From NCBI GenBank assembly GCA_964057225.1, contig OZ059895.1, positions 18,071,688-18,135,687 of the forward strand: a DNA stretch of 64,000 nt, written 5' to 3'. This DNA is from Auanema rhodensis. Taxonomy: Eukaryota; Nematoda; Chromadorea; Rhabditida; Rhabditidae. Shown piece by piece: positions 48,438 through 62,424 of this stretch (its first letter is position 1; each line of letters opens with the position of its first letter). The position numbers were made by a program, and so were the translations under genes. The notes under the pieces are model-generated. The model searched no databases and had not been told where the DNA came from. It saw only the letters and a program-made list of their open reading frames with translations.

Positions 48438-50838
48438 TTTCTACAAACACTATTCTACTATCTATACATATAGTTAGTTATATATAATTTATTCATATAT
48501 GTTTCTATGTGGATGTTGAACTGTTTTAATTGAAAATTGAATGTGAATGCCAAAGATCAATCTCAAATCTGTTTAATGTCTCAATAATCCTTCTAAACTA
48601 GCATCATATTACCATCTTTCTATCATGAATTACTGATTTTAATTCAGAATAAAAAAACACACCCATAACGTCTTCTGCACACATTTATACAGAAGAAGCA
48701 TGAGAAACAAAATTTTTTTGACTTTTTCAAGAGATATATCTGAGCGAATTCTATTCAAATTTTGAAAGACAATACATTTCAGTTGAAAATGAGCAAGGGA
48801 AGGAGGAGAAAAGAAACTTCTGAACTCAGAGTATACTAAGCAAAAAAATAATAATTTCAGTTGAATTTAAAAAAAACATTGTAAAATAGATACATCAATC
48901 TCAATAGGCCAACAATCACTTGATAATATATAGTTTATTTTGTATTGTTTCAGTAAAAATAGGCTTGTCAAAGTGGCTCAAACATCAAGTTTCTAAAAGT
49001 TCATCCTTAAGTGTAGTTAGTAATGTTTCCGTTTTCAACTAATTCTCAAAGCCTAAATCTTAAAAATGGCTCTTTTTCTTTGAGCTCAAATGTTTTCCAA
49101 TTCAGATATGACTAGAGAGTGAAGGGTTGACGAACTGATAACAAAAATTTGTTCCTAAAATAGCGCAACAATATAAAAATTCAAAATACTATGAGAATAG
49201 TTAGTTATAGAATTGTTAGCAAAGCTAGTAATGTATGTAATATAATCTACTTTAGCAACATGTTCAGCATAATGAGCAGACGACTCAAACAAAAGTAAAT
49301 TTTGGAAAGAAATACAAGCTGGTAGCAAGTAGAGAGAGAAAGAGAGAGAGAAGGCGTAAAGCAGATAAAGGAGATGAACAGCCTGCAGTGCATGAAAACA
49401 GAAAATGAATTGAATTATTTAGTTTAATTTTATATAGTTTCAGGAGAAAAAAGGTTACATACACATGATAATCTGTGATCGACCACCATGAAGCTAAACA
49501 TATCAATAGCATGGTTGAATTAACTATAAAGGGCAAAAAGCATCCATTCGAAGCAGACCAAGAAGCTTGAATGACCAAATTGATTTTCTTTGGCATCGTT
49601 GCCAGAAATAGAGAGACGGAAGACTAATTAATCAAATGAGCATTTCACTGTCATCACGAGAAGCCGATAAAGCTAAAGAGGGTGCAGGGAGGGCTATAAT
49701 GAGAGTATAAGAGGAAGGCAAAAAAAACTGAAATTGAAAAAAAAAGAAATAAATAGAAAACAAAGACAAAAAAAAAGATTCAAAATACTAGAATGACTAC
49801 AATAATTTTGATAAAATAGTTGAAAATAGGCACTCCCCCTATTTCATCTTGTTTTGAACTGTGAAAGCTTTTTCAATGAAAAAATCCAAATTTATTCCAT
49901 TAGTAGCAACAATTCATTTCATGAAATAGCTCGATGTTCTACTCAAACATCAGAAGCTAATTCAAAAAATACTGTGAAAAGTATAAACTAAGTTCTCAGT
50001 TGATGACCAGAATCTGGAAATTTGATTAAATCTCTGAGAGGCTTCGATTATTTTTATGAGCACAATGCTTATTGTGTTCCAATTCATTGAGTACCAGAAA
50101 AAAATTACATTTTCAACACAGCTTTTAAGTTCTCTTCAAGTTTACAAGCAGATCGCCTAACTATTATACATTGTTAAACTTTATCCGTTTACAAGCTCGA
50201 TATGTCCTTCATCTAGTATTGAACAATCAGTTGTAACTGCATCATGAATCTGTATAACATACTGCCAATCAGACAATCCCAACAATTCAGGAACTCGATT
50301 TGACAGACGGAATTAGTGACTGGAGTAGGGGTCATGGTTGCCGGAATTAGAATAATCCTTTCGTCCACAAAGCTATAAGAGGAATACCCAGAGGACGGCC
50401 TAAGGACACATGCATCTGTATTGCCACAGAGTATCAAAATCTTAATGTTCCACATAAGCATAAGACCTATCCCGAAACAGTTAACGAAGAGGAGAAAGAG
50501 AGATAATGAAAGCAGAGAAAATACTGAGAGAAAGATGGAGGGCAGAAAGAAGAGAGAAGAGTAGAATAGATAAAAGAGATGGTAAGCTAGCTAGAGTGCG
50601 AGAGAGTAGAATTATAGATTGAGTATGTAATCTGCAAAAGCAACATGTTGTCCGGATGGATTGAAGCGGATAAAGATGCTTCTGATCGAAAGCAATGCTA
50701 TAATTAGGGAAAAGACTTTGATCTATCAAAGGGTCTTCACTACAATTACAATGAAAACAACAATAGGAAAAACGTAATCACGCACATTCATGACAAAATC
50801 ATTTTTTTTTCATTATCCAGCTTATACTTCACTACTTA

Positions 50839-50842
<4 letters not shown>

Positions 50843-50888
<46 letters not shown>
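50843..50888. repeat. (TA)n microsatellite
   Basis: About 23 perfect TA units. It lies where the + strand changes from purine-rich (left) to pyrimidine-rich (right). Confidence 0.95.
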
Positions 50889-50892
<4 letters not shown>

Positions 50893-52178
50893 TCTCCACT
50901 TCTTTTCTCTATCTCTTTATCTCTTTATGTCCTTTCTATATAAGTCTATTGTCTAGTATTAAATCTATTTTTGTATCACAAAGGTAGAAATCTTGGCATG
51001 AAAATATTGACTTAGAGATGGTTATAGATTTACTATATATATATACATTTTGAATGCATATATACTATTAGAAAATGTTGAAAAATTGTTAGAAAAACAA
51101 TTTTGATCAGGAATACAAATATGAAGTGGATATTGTACATGGCACAGATGTAAGAAAGATAGAGCTCATCGACAGTTTTCAGTAGATTTGATTATGTTCT
51201 TATAAAATATATAGCATGTTGTTTATTTTTTTTAAAATTAGTTATGGTCTAAACTATTGCAAAGAAATACTTTAGTTTATCTTTCTCTATAAAGCTTGAG
51301 AGAAAATACCAAGTTGATAATCATTTGAAATTACTCGTATTATAATCAAAGTTTCAAAGACAAGTAAGCTGCTTAAATATATTATTGTACTTCTGATAGT
51401 AAGCTAAAAGAAAAGAGATCTCAAATCTTTCAACATATGATAAAGAACATCAAAGATAGAAGTTTTATTTATAGTTATGATCAGTGTCGTTTAACATTTA
51501 ACTAGCTTCTTCTATTGTTGTATGTATAATCATCAGAGTTCTAAACAAAGTTTTCCAAAAAGCCAAGAAATAGATTACATCAATACTTTTCATTTTGTCC
51601 TTTTAATTATTCTTGCAAAGTTTTCTAATCAGAAGGTGACAAGTAGCACTTGAAACGAATGATTTCATATTGTGATATAGTAAATTTTTGGTCGCCTTAT
51701 GTATTTCAGATCATAAGACGGGCATTCCTCTTATCTTATTTATATTCTTCCACGTAATGTTCATTATTTGATTATACGTATATATATTTATATATTATAT
51801 AATTTTAAAATATTGTTTTCTTTTTTTTTTCATCTTACCGTCTCTTTTTCAACAAAAAAACTCATTTTGTCTTATTTAAACAAACAGTTTTCTAATACTA
51901 TTTGCAGCTTGCCCGACTTTCGTAGTTTCATTTGTAAAACGTTTTTATCAACTTATACAACTATCATCTTCCGTATAGTTAAGCATATCAAGCCCAACAG
52001 CTAATTCGACTTTTGGAACTATTTATGACTTTTATGCCAAAGAATAGTCTTTTATCATTAATTTATATCATCAAGTAGTCTATTGCAATCTTTTTTCTCT
52101 GAATATCTTAGTTTATGGCGAAAATAAGCTATTGAGATCTATTTCTTCTTTATTCAACTCTTTCTTTTCCAGGCGAAA
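50889..52178. promoter_or_regulatory. 5' region of the START gene and probable divergent promoter area
   Basis: AT-rich sequence without exons. From about 51.7 kb the + strand becomes T-rich. A strong acceptor, CTTTCTTTTCCAG, ends at 52172, six bases before the START-gene ATG. So the message either has a 5' UTR exon further left or receives a spliced leader. The CaaX gene on the other strand may begin just to the left, which would make this a divergent promoter (inference). Confidence 0.45.
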
Positions 52179-53696
52179 ATGAAATTTTGTGTTGAGGGAG
52201 TAGAGGAAGTACTTGACAGCAGTCTTTCCCAGGTAGGCTCTTATCATCTTGCAGAATATCCCTTACCTTTCCCTTTATTTTTCTTTATTTATCTCCCGTT
52301 CTCCTTCTTTATAAGATCATAAATTATTTTATACTTTTTTAGTATTCTGATGCTTTCGATATTTGCGGCAAGTCGATGCAAGAAGCTCTTGACCTCATAC
52401 GATCCGATGGTATGTACACATAAGAAGAGATCAACTTTTCCCATACCATCTACATACATATACTTACATCTGCAGGTTATGAAGATCGAAAAGGCTGGAA
52501 TATTGACTGCAAAAAAGATGACATCACCGTGTATTACAAAGATATAAATCGGTTACGCTTTTATTCAGCTAGAGTATGTTAACATAATGGTATACTTTAT
52601 GTTTGACACCCCTTGAAATTCTTTTTTTTTTTGATTTCAATCATGTTTCATACCCTGATAAATTCAAGCAGTATTATTTTATCTGAACAATCAAACAATA
52701 ATTTCTATCAATTCTAGGCCAGCCTTCCAATTAGTCCAGCCGAGGGACATGAGATTAACTGGAAGAGTTGTGAGAAGATGTCTGATTGGAATAGCAACAT
52801 CAAATACAGTGAACGAATTGTAGATTTAACCAAAAATACTGATATTATTCATGTAATTTCTCAATGCATACTAGTCTTCTTCATATTTTTTTATTTCAAG
52901 TACGGCAGCAACAGTGTTATGATGGTGAAAGGACGTCAATTTCTTTGTGGACGTATGCAACATGTGTTCTCTGGTAATCACGTCATTTCGGCCAAGTCCT
53001 GTACTCTAGATTCCGTACCAGATGCTAAGGATGCTGTCAGGTAATTTTCAAGAATACTCAGAAAGACCAAAAAGAATTGCTGCTACTGAGACTTTCACTT
53101 TTCTCTGGTCACTGTTAGTTTCGTGGCTAGTAGAATTTGTTTTCTTTATTGTCTATCTTCGGACACGATAAATAGAATAAATAGCTCTTGTCAAATCAGA
53201 CAATTTAACCGAACGACTACGAACGCAAAAAACTAAGCGGATCTAGGTTTGCCTGTTGATGGCTTTACCCATAATGGCCATAACCTCAAATATCATTAAT
53301 CTGCAGATTGACTATATGAACGTGAACTAAAAAATGCATCATAAATCGAATTACATTAGTGTCCTGATGTAATAACAACAATTTTAGAGCGCACCTTCAC
53401 CTCGCGTTCGGCCGATTTCAAAACGATCCCAACAACCCATCAGGTTCCATCTATGACTATACATTATGTATGGATTTAAAAGGAATGATGCCTCAAACTT
53501 TACTAAATCAGGTTGGAATTATCGTTCAGTATTCGAAAACAACCAGTTGCACTAATTGGAATAATATTCTGCTAAAAGGATTTTATTAGATTTCACAAAA
53601 CAATCAACATTACAGATAATGGGTAAACTCTTGTTGTCAGACATGGATAATACGAAAAACCATTTTATTCAATATGCGAGGACAAAGAATAACTAA
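52179..53696 (+). CDS. Single START-domain lipid-transfer protein
   Basis: START domains hold one lipid (sterol, phospholipid or ceramide) in a hydrophobic pocket and carry it between membranes. Exons: 52179-52232, 52343-52409, 52476-52573, 52718-52852, 52901-53040, 53388-53511, 53616-53696. They sum to 699 nt, 232 aa, so the protein is little more than one START domain, like the STARD4/5/6 or PCTP type. No signal peptide or other domain is seen. START-like features in order: GYEDRKGWNID...DDITVYYKD (residues about 41-60), FYSARASLPISP, a Trp-containing helix (MSDWNSNIKYSERIVDL), the central strands VMMVKGRQFLCGRMQHVF and HVISAKSCTL, then YDYTLCMDLKGMMPQTLLNQ leading into the C-terminal helix. 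The last block matches the DLxGxxPxxxxN pattern of START domains. Subfamily and ligand are not decided. An AATAAA lies at 53740-53745. Introns (45-350 bp) are longer than in the left cluster. Confidence 0.86.
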
Positions 53697-56600
53697 GGTA
53701 AATAATTGAGTAGTAGACATAGAAGCATTTCACTATATAAATAAAGCTTTCCAATTGACTTACTACATGTCTTTTACCTTGTTCATAAAAAGAGAAATGA
53801 TTTTCTATCCTAAATATAAAAGATAAAACTACAGCATTCCTAATAAAATCAATTGTGCACAAAACGTGAAATAATATACTTCATTTATATATAACGAACA
53901 ACTTGTTTTCAACTAGAAATGCTCGTAATTTTGAGGTAAAATGCTAATTTAATGCATGAGCGTATTCTATTCATAACTAAAGCAACAAGCAAATCATAAA
54001 TTGGTCTCGTTGCATCTTACAGTACGAAATTTGAAAAAGTGTGGATGATTTGCATATGCAGCTTTATTTTTTAATTAGCACGTGGAGAGAGCGGTTGAAT
54101 TTCGTTCGAATGTGTTTCAATTCCTAAAACTATGCTGAATTTACAACTTGGTCTAGGCTATCTGTTGGGGAATTTACCGAGGTACGTGATACTTCTTCAT
54201 CATTCAGTCTTCCGTCTAGTTCACCTTCCATTTATTTATTTTATTACGGCGTTAGTTCCACATTTTTACCGACTTTGTAATCTAATCCTCGTTATGAGGT
54301 GGTGTGGCGGACGAATTTCTCAATCAAAGGATATATTGGGGGCCTCAAACCTCCTCGCCACACCTCCTTTGTTTGTGTTGGCAGCCAAGACCGCAATTCT
54401 GCCACCTGCGTCTGACAGTTTTGAACTTTTTTTCAACAAAAACTCTACTTAATTGCTTAACAAAGCTAGATATCTAAACTGATTTTTTTATTGGACTCCT
54501 CCATTTTACGATAATCCTCATGTAATTATTCTTTCATATCTTTTATTGGATATTTATATCTATGTATTTTTATACGTGTTATATATAACAATGTTTCATT
54601 TATGTATATAATTATGACTTTATCAGAACTTTCTCATCTGATCTGATCGAAGATCTTTATATTTTCTAACCGAACGAACGGCCGTCCTTTTTTTATTTAC
54701 CGTACAGATTGGCTTTGGTTGACTGCATACGTTGGCCTTCTTGTCAAATGAACTTACTTTCCTATCTGATCTCACATTGTTTTTCACCAATATTATAGAA
54801 GCTATTCATTCTTGATAGTTCTATATTAAGGTATTATTTCTAAATTTACAATATCTGCATAAGAAGGTAGTGATTATAGCTTAGTATTATCTTATTGCAG
54901 CTTATTTTACGTTTATACTCGAGGCTTCATGCAAGATTTGTGTCGCCTTTGTGTGTATCTTCCGTATTCCAAATCCGGTCTAGATTCATTATCATAATTA
55001 TAATAGAACCCAATTATTATTCTGAGCTTGATCTTCGCTTTTTGCCATCTTATCCTCTTCTTCCCTGTATACATTAACTGGTGTTAAAGCTTTAGCTTCA
55101 CAATTTCGCATATAATTCCATTCTATACTAACCATTGTGACAAATATTACGATGAAAAGTATTATTTTTCATCCGCATAACCAAGACATTTTTTCTTTAA
55201 TCCATAGCAATTTTCAATTATGCTTTGTGTGACTAACAGTACCCATGGATTGCTTTCATTTGCCTGTATCTAAGTTTTTTAGCCCAGATATTTGCGTTAG
55301 CTACTCTGTGTATCGTGTTTCTGCTTATAGAAAATATATAATGGCAGTCTCTCTGAGTCGTGAACCTAAGAGATCCTCCCTTGTTTGCTGCCGAAAGGTC
55401 AAGATCATCCTATCTCGCAATCCGCCTCATTTCTTTATTAACTTTCATCCTCTCCGATAGGAAAATTTCTATTTTCTTTGATTAATCGATATCTTTTGTG
55501 ATCCCTTGAAATATCCAGTCCGCTGACTTCTCGGGGAATTCTCACGACGACCATAGTTTTGAAGAGCCTTTGTTTAGACCTCATACTGGCTGTTTATCTT
55601 TCCGTTGTCGATATAAAATTATGTCCATTATGCTCTGAAATTATTGCGACCATTATTATGGCTCCAATATGAGTTTTACTGCACATCATGATGGTACACC
55701 AGAACATTTGATTTAATTGCGTAGGCAAGTGTGACAGCTTCCATTTCTTGTTGCTCTATTCAGTATCTATTTGCCGAACTCAGATCGTCTAGTATGAGGT
55801 TTTGAGTGTCAACCATGCGCCAGTCTCTATTTTCTTGTCTCGATACGCCTAGGATCCAAAGTATGAAGACCGGATTGGGAGGAGAAGAGAAAAGGCTGTA
55901 GCCTTAGCGGCAGCAAGTCAGAACTCACTTTTCATAAAACTTGAATTCATTTCTGAAGAATTATTGGCTGCCATATTTTCTATTTTTCATAGAATATTCC
56001 TTTTGACGTTTTTGATACTTGATTGTCATGTTTGGCTAAGATCAATCGATCGATCGCAGAACAATGAGAGGATTATATGAACATGTATAACTAAAATTTG
56101 CATGTGAGGGAAGGGTGTTGGTTCTGCGCTATATTTTCCGATTGATTCTCTGATGTTCTAGTAGGAGCAGACCTACCTGATTGTGATTGGTCGTCCTTGG
56201 CATTACGCTCACTTGAATGGTTTAGTGCTGTGTCTACCACAATCCGTTCTTACAAATCGTCCTGTCCTGCTAACTTCATCGAAATACTGCGACATCGACT
56301 TTCTCGCAACGTCGACTAGTTTGCCTTCCTGTCTTTTCTCCTTACATGTTAGCTTTTTTTGCACCTTTCACCGCACTCTGAACATATGGCTTACTAGCAA
56401 CATCGCCCAGTGTTGATATAAAACTTGTAATTCCTTCATAGGTTCATCGATTTTCTTTCTTCATTGTGTATAAAGACATCTCGCATTTACAACGTCTTCA
56501 TAGGAATAGCTTTGATATAGCCTTGATTTAAACATTGAATGTCTTTGTTTTTCTTGTACGCATCCCTTGACATCTGTGAATGGACCATATAACGAGTCGC

Positions 56601-59600
56601 TGTCTTTCGCCAATCTTACTACTATACGGCTTTCAAATGTTGGCATGCTGAAGCTTCATCCTTCCGTTCTGCTGCTTGATGTTTCACAGCTTGTGCTATC
56701 TTTCTCTTTGCTTCATAACATTTTTAAGGTGACCCTATAAGTCGCGTCTGCAATGTAATTTAATTTAATCTGTCCGAATTATTTATAGCCATTAGGTGAT
56801 ATTCCAGCTGTACCGTTGAAGCCGAGTTATCGCTCATTTTTTCTGCTTGATACTCGTTCTTCATATGTACTCCAAACTGGTTTATCCTGACAGATTAGGA
56901 TAGGTTTTGCGATGATCACCGCATGTCTGCGACAGACATCCGTTCGGGGACTCTGTGTTCTAATTATTCTGTCATCTGAGCACTCTGCTCTACTCTTCAC
57001 CGTGGTTGTTTTTGTATCGCAAATTGGTTTCTTTCGCATCTTAATGATTAATGGCATCTCATTCCGGTTCTCACTCATTTAGTGCGCATTGTCCTTATTT
57101 CCTGCTCTTATTTTCGGGTCAATTTTTCAACAAAAAAAAAGCATTTTTGTATGGTCTGTCACTAATTTTATTTCTTTGACACTGTTGCGGCATTTATTGT
57201 CCCTTATTGCTGTCTACGAGCGGTTCTCTCAATATCGATCTGGATGTTGCGGGATTCATAAATTGTTTCCACCAGACAAAACACAGAACTTGCCAAGCTT
57301 CAGATTCCATTAACCAGAGACGTTGCAAATGGTTTCTTGTTAATGTCTTGTGATGTTTCCGCTGGCTTGTTCGACTCCACTACGCCCGCCATCTGAAAGC
57401 GTTTCCGTATTTCCGTTTATAGTCCGTATAACATATATTAACATATCGCATAAACTACTCTCCATCATCTCTTTCTATGGAGCATCCGTGCATCATGTCT
57501 TTCGATACTTTTAAAAAATATATTTCTTATAATAATCTGCTATGTTTTGATTATTACTATGATTTCTAATCTGGCCTGCCGGAAGAATCTGGCATCCTGC
57601 TCCATTGCTGCATTTATGGTGTGACATTGGTTGTATCTCTCATCATTCTTCCCATTTCCACTGTTCAAGACGGATATTGCCTTTTCTGTTCTCAATTCTC
57701 TCAAATATTGCGCGTTTACTTACGTCTAAGATGACACTTGGTGCTTGCAATTAGTTTTCTTTCTATCACATCACTTCTCTTTTCTACGAATTATCCCAAG
57801 AGCTTCTCTCACATCTGGGATGTATATGTGCTTTTTTATTCTTCGGAATTTATTCCAGTTCATTTCAGACCGAAGATACAACGTTCGTTCACATTACCAA
57901 TGGTGATGTTCGACCAAGTTACGGTCGCCAATACTGAAAACAAGTGGGATCATGATGAAGTAGTAAGTCTTTTTTATTTTCTTTTAAAGTTCACAAAGTG
58001 ATTCGTGATTGTCCGATATCTCAATGTTTTTTTCATTTTGAATTCCTTAACTTTTGTTAGTTTAATAGAACATGTTTCTCTTCTGCGACCACTTGTTAAC
58101 AAGTCTTTGCTTAAGTCTCCTCAAGAGGTTTTCTTCGTCGGATTCATACTTTTATACATTGCCGATGTTAAGATTTTGAATAAGCATCATTATAGTAGAA
58201 TATTGTTAAATGTAACCCTTAGTAACTTTATCGCAAGGATATCTGAGTACAAAAGAAGCTTATACGGGGGTTCATGTTTCGACGTTTGCGCTAACAGAAA
58301 TTATGTGGTTTCTGCTGGTCAGCGTCATCAGTGCCTGAATTTTCCAGTTCCCGACAGGTTTTCGTAACGAGATCTTAAGCAATTGTCTTTCAAACCATAT
58401 TTTGTAGATAAATACTTGTGTTAGAAAAGTGTGCATGTTATGATAACAGTATTACAGCACATAATTATTCTACTAATATGTTACAAAGTTAATCTATGCA
58501 ACATTAGCATTGATAATTTATATTTTTTTCAATAATTGTGATATTAACACCAACTTACTTCTTTGGTTATGTTCATTAATGTTTAATAGAGTTGCTTTTG
58601 TCTTCCTCTTCTTTTCACTCTCTTTCATATTTGCCAAATGATCCGGAATAATTTTAAAAATACCACTTCTATTAGCCGTAGGATTCTTCCAATTCCTCCT
58701 GTGCTCTTTATTCATTTTTATGTTTTATTGCATAACATCATCCTTATTGAACACAAAGAAAACTGTATTTCTATTCCCAAGAGATCTCGCTTTTTAGATC
58801 CATTTATACAAAAATATGATGATTGCAACAACATGATTTTAAGATTTTCCGTAACGCTTCTTGATTTCTATCATAAATCTTTCTTAACCTGCGTGTCTCT
58901 CAACAATCGCATTTGTTTCGCGTTTTGCAACTTATTCAAAGCCATCGGGTCTATATCAACCCGTTTGTTGTATCGAATAGTATATGCTACTTTGGTTTAC
59001 AATTTTATTTACGTATAAGATGAAGTATCCAAGTATAGCCAGCTTAGCGGATTTGAAACCATTATATGGATACATATGAGCTGATTGCCTATAGATATTT
59101 ATTTCTGGGTTGGCTTGAAGAAATATCTTTCGTATTTTCGTTCTACAGCCCACGTTCCTTTCTTGGACATTTATTTCTATCTGTCTCACAGCAGCACTTT
59201 AGCTTGAGGGTGGTGCGGCGAGCAGTTGCTTAAGCAGTGCTGGGTCAACAAGACGACTCTTGTATACCAGCTATGTAAAACATTGTGAGACGCACCGGTG
59301 AGTCTCTCACTTTTCTTACTGATGCTTCTCCGTTGTCGTCTTCTTCTTCTTCTTCTCCTTCTTCATCATCTTATTTCGAAACGGAGACCTGGCTGTTCTA
59401 GAATAGCAAACCATACTCATTTGTTTATACTCAGTGATTTGACTAGGCGAAACTCGTCTCCTCTTACATGTATAGCTTATTGTAGTTGTGTCCCGCACTT
59501 TTAATTTCACATTAACTTGTAGGTTAATATGCGCGGTTCACTTTTATGATATATAATTTAATCATACTCAATTTTTCGATTTGTCCTCTATGCATTGATG

Positions 59601-61302
59601 TTCTTAATGTACGATGTACTGCCATCATTCCTTCTGATTTCTCTGGTATTGACTAAAGTAGATCTAACATATACTGGAATGAATCTTCGCCAAGGTCTCT
59701 AAGTCAGCCAACGCGATTCTTATCATCATACTACCTCGAATTCTCTATGCGAACATCGTATGTAATTTCTATGAAAGTCCGTCACGAACTCTCTTGTCTT
59801 TGAATATTCCTTTTCTTTCTTTTTTCGCTCTTTTTGCTAGTGCTTTTGGCTTCTGAGTTCACACAGCTGGTCCAGCTGCAAGTGTCAACATGTCTCATTT
59901 TAAACACATTTTCGATGCTCTTGTAGGTGAAATTCTCTTCCTTTATTACACATTAACTTAAGGCTTTTACACCGATTTTCATAATAGATATATGAGAATT
60001 CTTTTTAAAACTCATTCATATCTGCTTAGTATGAGTTAACTAATAGTACCCTCCTATGATTGGGGTGAAGGCCGCGTAGATTACATCGGTGCAGCCACGT
60101 ATTTCATGACATCGTGCATTTTCTTGCTTCTTATCCTCACTCCGATCTCTTCTTCTTATTCTTCACAGTCATTACACATTTTTGCTAGAGCATCCCGAGA
60201 TCTACAAAGTCTTGTCGACACAGATTCGTCAATTGCCAGATTTCCTTTAATGGTAACGATCGCAACAACAAGCAGTTTCCACATATTTTCTTTTATAATT
60301 ATGATCGACTGTTAATGCTTCATACATCTACTATTTATCTCTGTCAAAGACTTGTATTTAGCAAACATCCATGTTAAAGAATAGGATAACGTCGTTTCTA
60401 AATAGCCTTCACTGTTCTGCATCCGCCAGAACGTTGCGTTTATCTATATCCCACGATTATCTTCTGTCAGTTCATTTAGCTCTTCTTCTGTATGATCTCT
60501 TCGGTCGTGCGCTATCTGTTCCAAAGTAGTCGCACTGTGTGTGTTGTCTCGTTCTGCGCATCTTCTGACTGAAGCGGAGCGAAGACGACTACCCGATTGC
60601 CGACTAACCATCCAAATATTCTGTTTGTCTGCCTTCATCTTCAATGCAACAGTCAGTAATCCGTTTGCACTGGCTTTTCTACCGAATCACATTTTTTCTC
60701 ATGCGCTTCTCTTGTCGCTACTAGCACGACTCTTCCACACGTAAATTGTTCTTCCTCAAAATCTTATTGATTGATTACTTGTAAGTAGTGGTAATGGTTC
60801 TATGCCCTGCTGTGTCTTGTTTTCGCCGACTCTGAAATGTCTTGAAATTTGTCCACCTTTGTTTTCTCCTAATATCAGTTTTCTGTTGTTTCCATCTAAG
60901 TCACATCATTGGCATCTATTCAATTAGAAAATGACCGATCTGGTTGTAATGATTGACCTTTCTTCTATCATTAGCTATCTCGCATTTTTCCAATCTTGAC
61001 GCTACCAATATTTAACGAAGTGTCATTTTATTGCAAACTTCATAAGCTTTTTATCTACCGGCAAAGCTATGAGATAATCAGTTTTCTTCTTAGCTAGACA
61101 AAGAATTCATTAAGGCAATTATCCCTTTCTAGTTCTCATCCCAGCCAGATTAACTAATAGCTTGTAGAAGATAAGTTTAACCTCTTTCCTGGCTACTTCG
61201 ATTAGCTCGCATCATTCACTATTAAATGTCGTTCTTGTTGTCAAAGTTGTTTTTATTTCAATTCATAACTTGTGTGTGCTTGTGCTAACCGGGCGTTTTC
61301 AG
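53697..61302. other. 7.6 kb without a confident exon, upstream of asd-2
   Basis: Pyrimidine-rich on + (many TTCT and TCTT stretches). It probably represents the START 3' flank and then the promoter and first introns of the asd-2 orthologue. A (CTT)n tract lies at 59336-59371. One exon-like segment (57869-57962) has good acceptor and donor sites but no clear reading frame; it is treated as a finding. Confidence 0.5.
59336..59371 (+). repeat. (CTT)n repeat
   Basis: Imperfect CTT/TTC trinucleotide repeat. It is the reverse complement of the AAG type seen at 32652-32670, in keeping with the change in strand polarity. Confidence 0.85.
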
Positions 61303-61365
61303 AAGACAGTGAGCGGAAGCTGTCGTGCGTCGCTGACACCGCCCACTACTAACGAGGGACTCGTC

Positions 61366-61417
61366 ATGACGGCATCTGGCACTGATCACGTAGCTGCTGC
61401 AATTCACAACACTAACG
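61366..61417 (+). CDS. asd-2: Alternative first coding exon of the asd-2/Quaking gene
   Basis: Open frame MTASGTDHVAAAIHNTN, then one base of the next codon and a GTACC donor. It ends in phase 1, the same phase as the 62554 exon end, so it can splice to 62716 and give a second N-terminus directly in front of Qua1. The exon may begin at 61303, after a TTTTCAG acceptor; the frame is open through that stretch too. Its codon content is more balanced than the surrounding DNA. Support is by phase and context only. Confidence 0.65.
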
Positions 61418-62424
61418 GTACCGATACCTACTACTACTATTTTTTTCTTTTTTTTTGCTTCTTATACTCACGATTGAACTCACAAAAATTCAAAACCTGA
61501 TAGATACTAATAAGAAAAAGTACGGGAAGAAATTGAAACTATGAAGATGATTATGGTCAAATGAAATAGTTGAAGTTCGGGAGTGCGAAAGGAAGCTGTA
61601 TTCTTTCTCTTGTATGATGTAGATAATTGTAGGGGTAGTAATTTTCCTTATGGAAGATAAATCACCTCTCTTGTTTTCTCCTTAGTGAACTGGTCACCTT
61701 GTTTTAACTGATTGTCGTCTTCGTCCTTGGTTGCCTGTTGTCTCAAATCTAGCCGCTCAGAATTGATACTGTCGCTGCGATTATATCAAGGTTCGCATAA
61801 AATGAAAGTATTCATCATGTAAAGATTAGCGGGATATTTCCATGTTATCATTAAAACTTGAGAATTTTACGCTAAACGAGACGGGGGGACAACTGATATC
61901 AGTTATTAACATGAAAAGGTCAAGTGTAAAAGTAACAAAAACCGGGAAGGGAAAGTGCATCATTTTTCAATTACGAAGCTTCTGTTCAAAATGGCCTGAG
62001 AGAAAATTCATCGAAGATATGAATGCAATGAGATGAAGTAAAAAGATTTTCTTCTAAAACAACGAACAACTGCTCAGACACCTTTGAATAGCAATATCTT
62101 CTTTCTATCTATGTGTATGTGTGTGCGGCAGTATGTTCAGTCATTCTGGCAACAGCGGCATCAACAGGAGACATAGCAGAAGAAGGGGAGAAATTACATA
62201 GAGATGAAGGATGAGAGAGAAAAAGAAAGAAATGAAGTAGACTGTTGTCTTCCGAGCACGTTGTAATGCAGGGCAGAGCATCTCTATAGACCCATAGGTT
62301 CTTCTGTTCTGCCTGTCGGATAGGTCAATTTGGTGGAAGGGTGCATCAACGCATCACTTCAGTCGATATTTTTTCTGACGGAGTTTGCCTGCTTTTACCT
62401 CCGACTCGACAGTTCAAGAGTCTA

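Larger units (their letters stand above)
38027..50842. other. 12.8 kb without a confident exon, upstream of the CaaX gene start codon
   Basis: No exon with credible splice sites and codon content was recognised. The + strand is purine-rich overall, like the introns of the CaaX gene to its left, so this is probably its 5' UTR introns and upstream region. Opposite-polarity CT tracts interrupt it at about 38532-38580, 42402-42465, 43499-43552, 44806-44840 and 47068-47120. Two more complex islands, at 45509-45655 and about 50260-50400, are discussed as findings. Confidence 0.5.

Noticed and set aside
54132-54452. 106-codon plus-strand frame after the START gene
   Set aside because: No homology or splice pattern, and atypical codon content. 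Likely random in pyrimidine-rich DNA.
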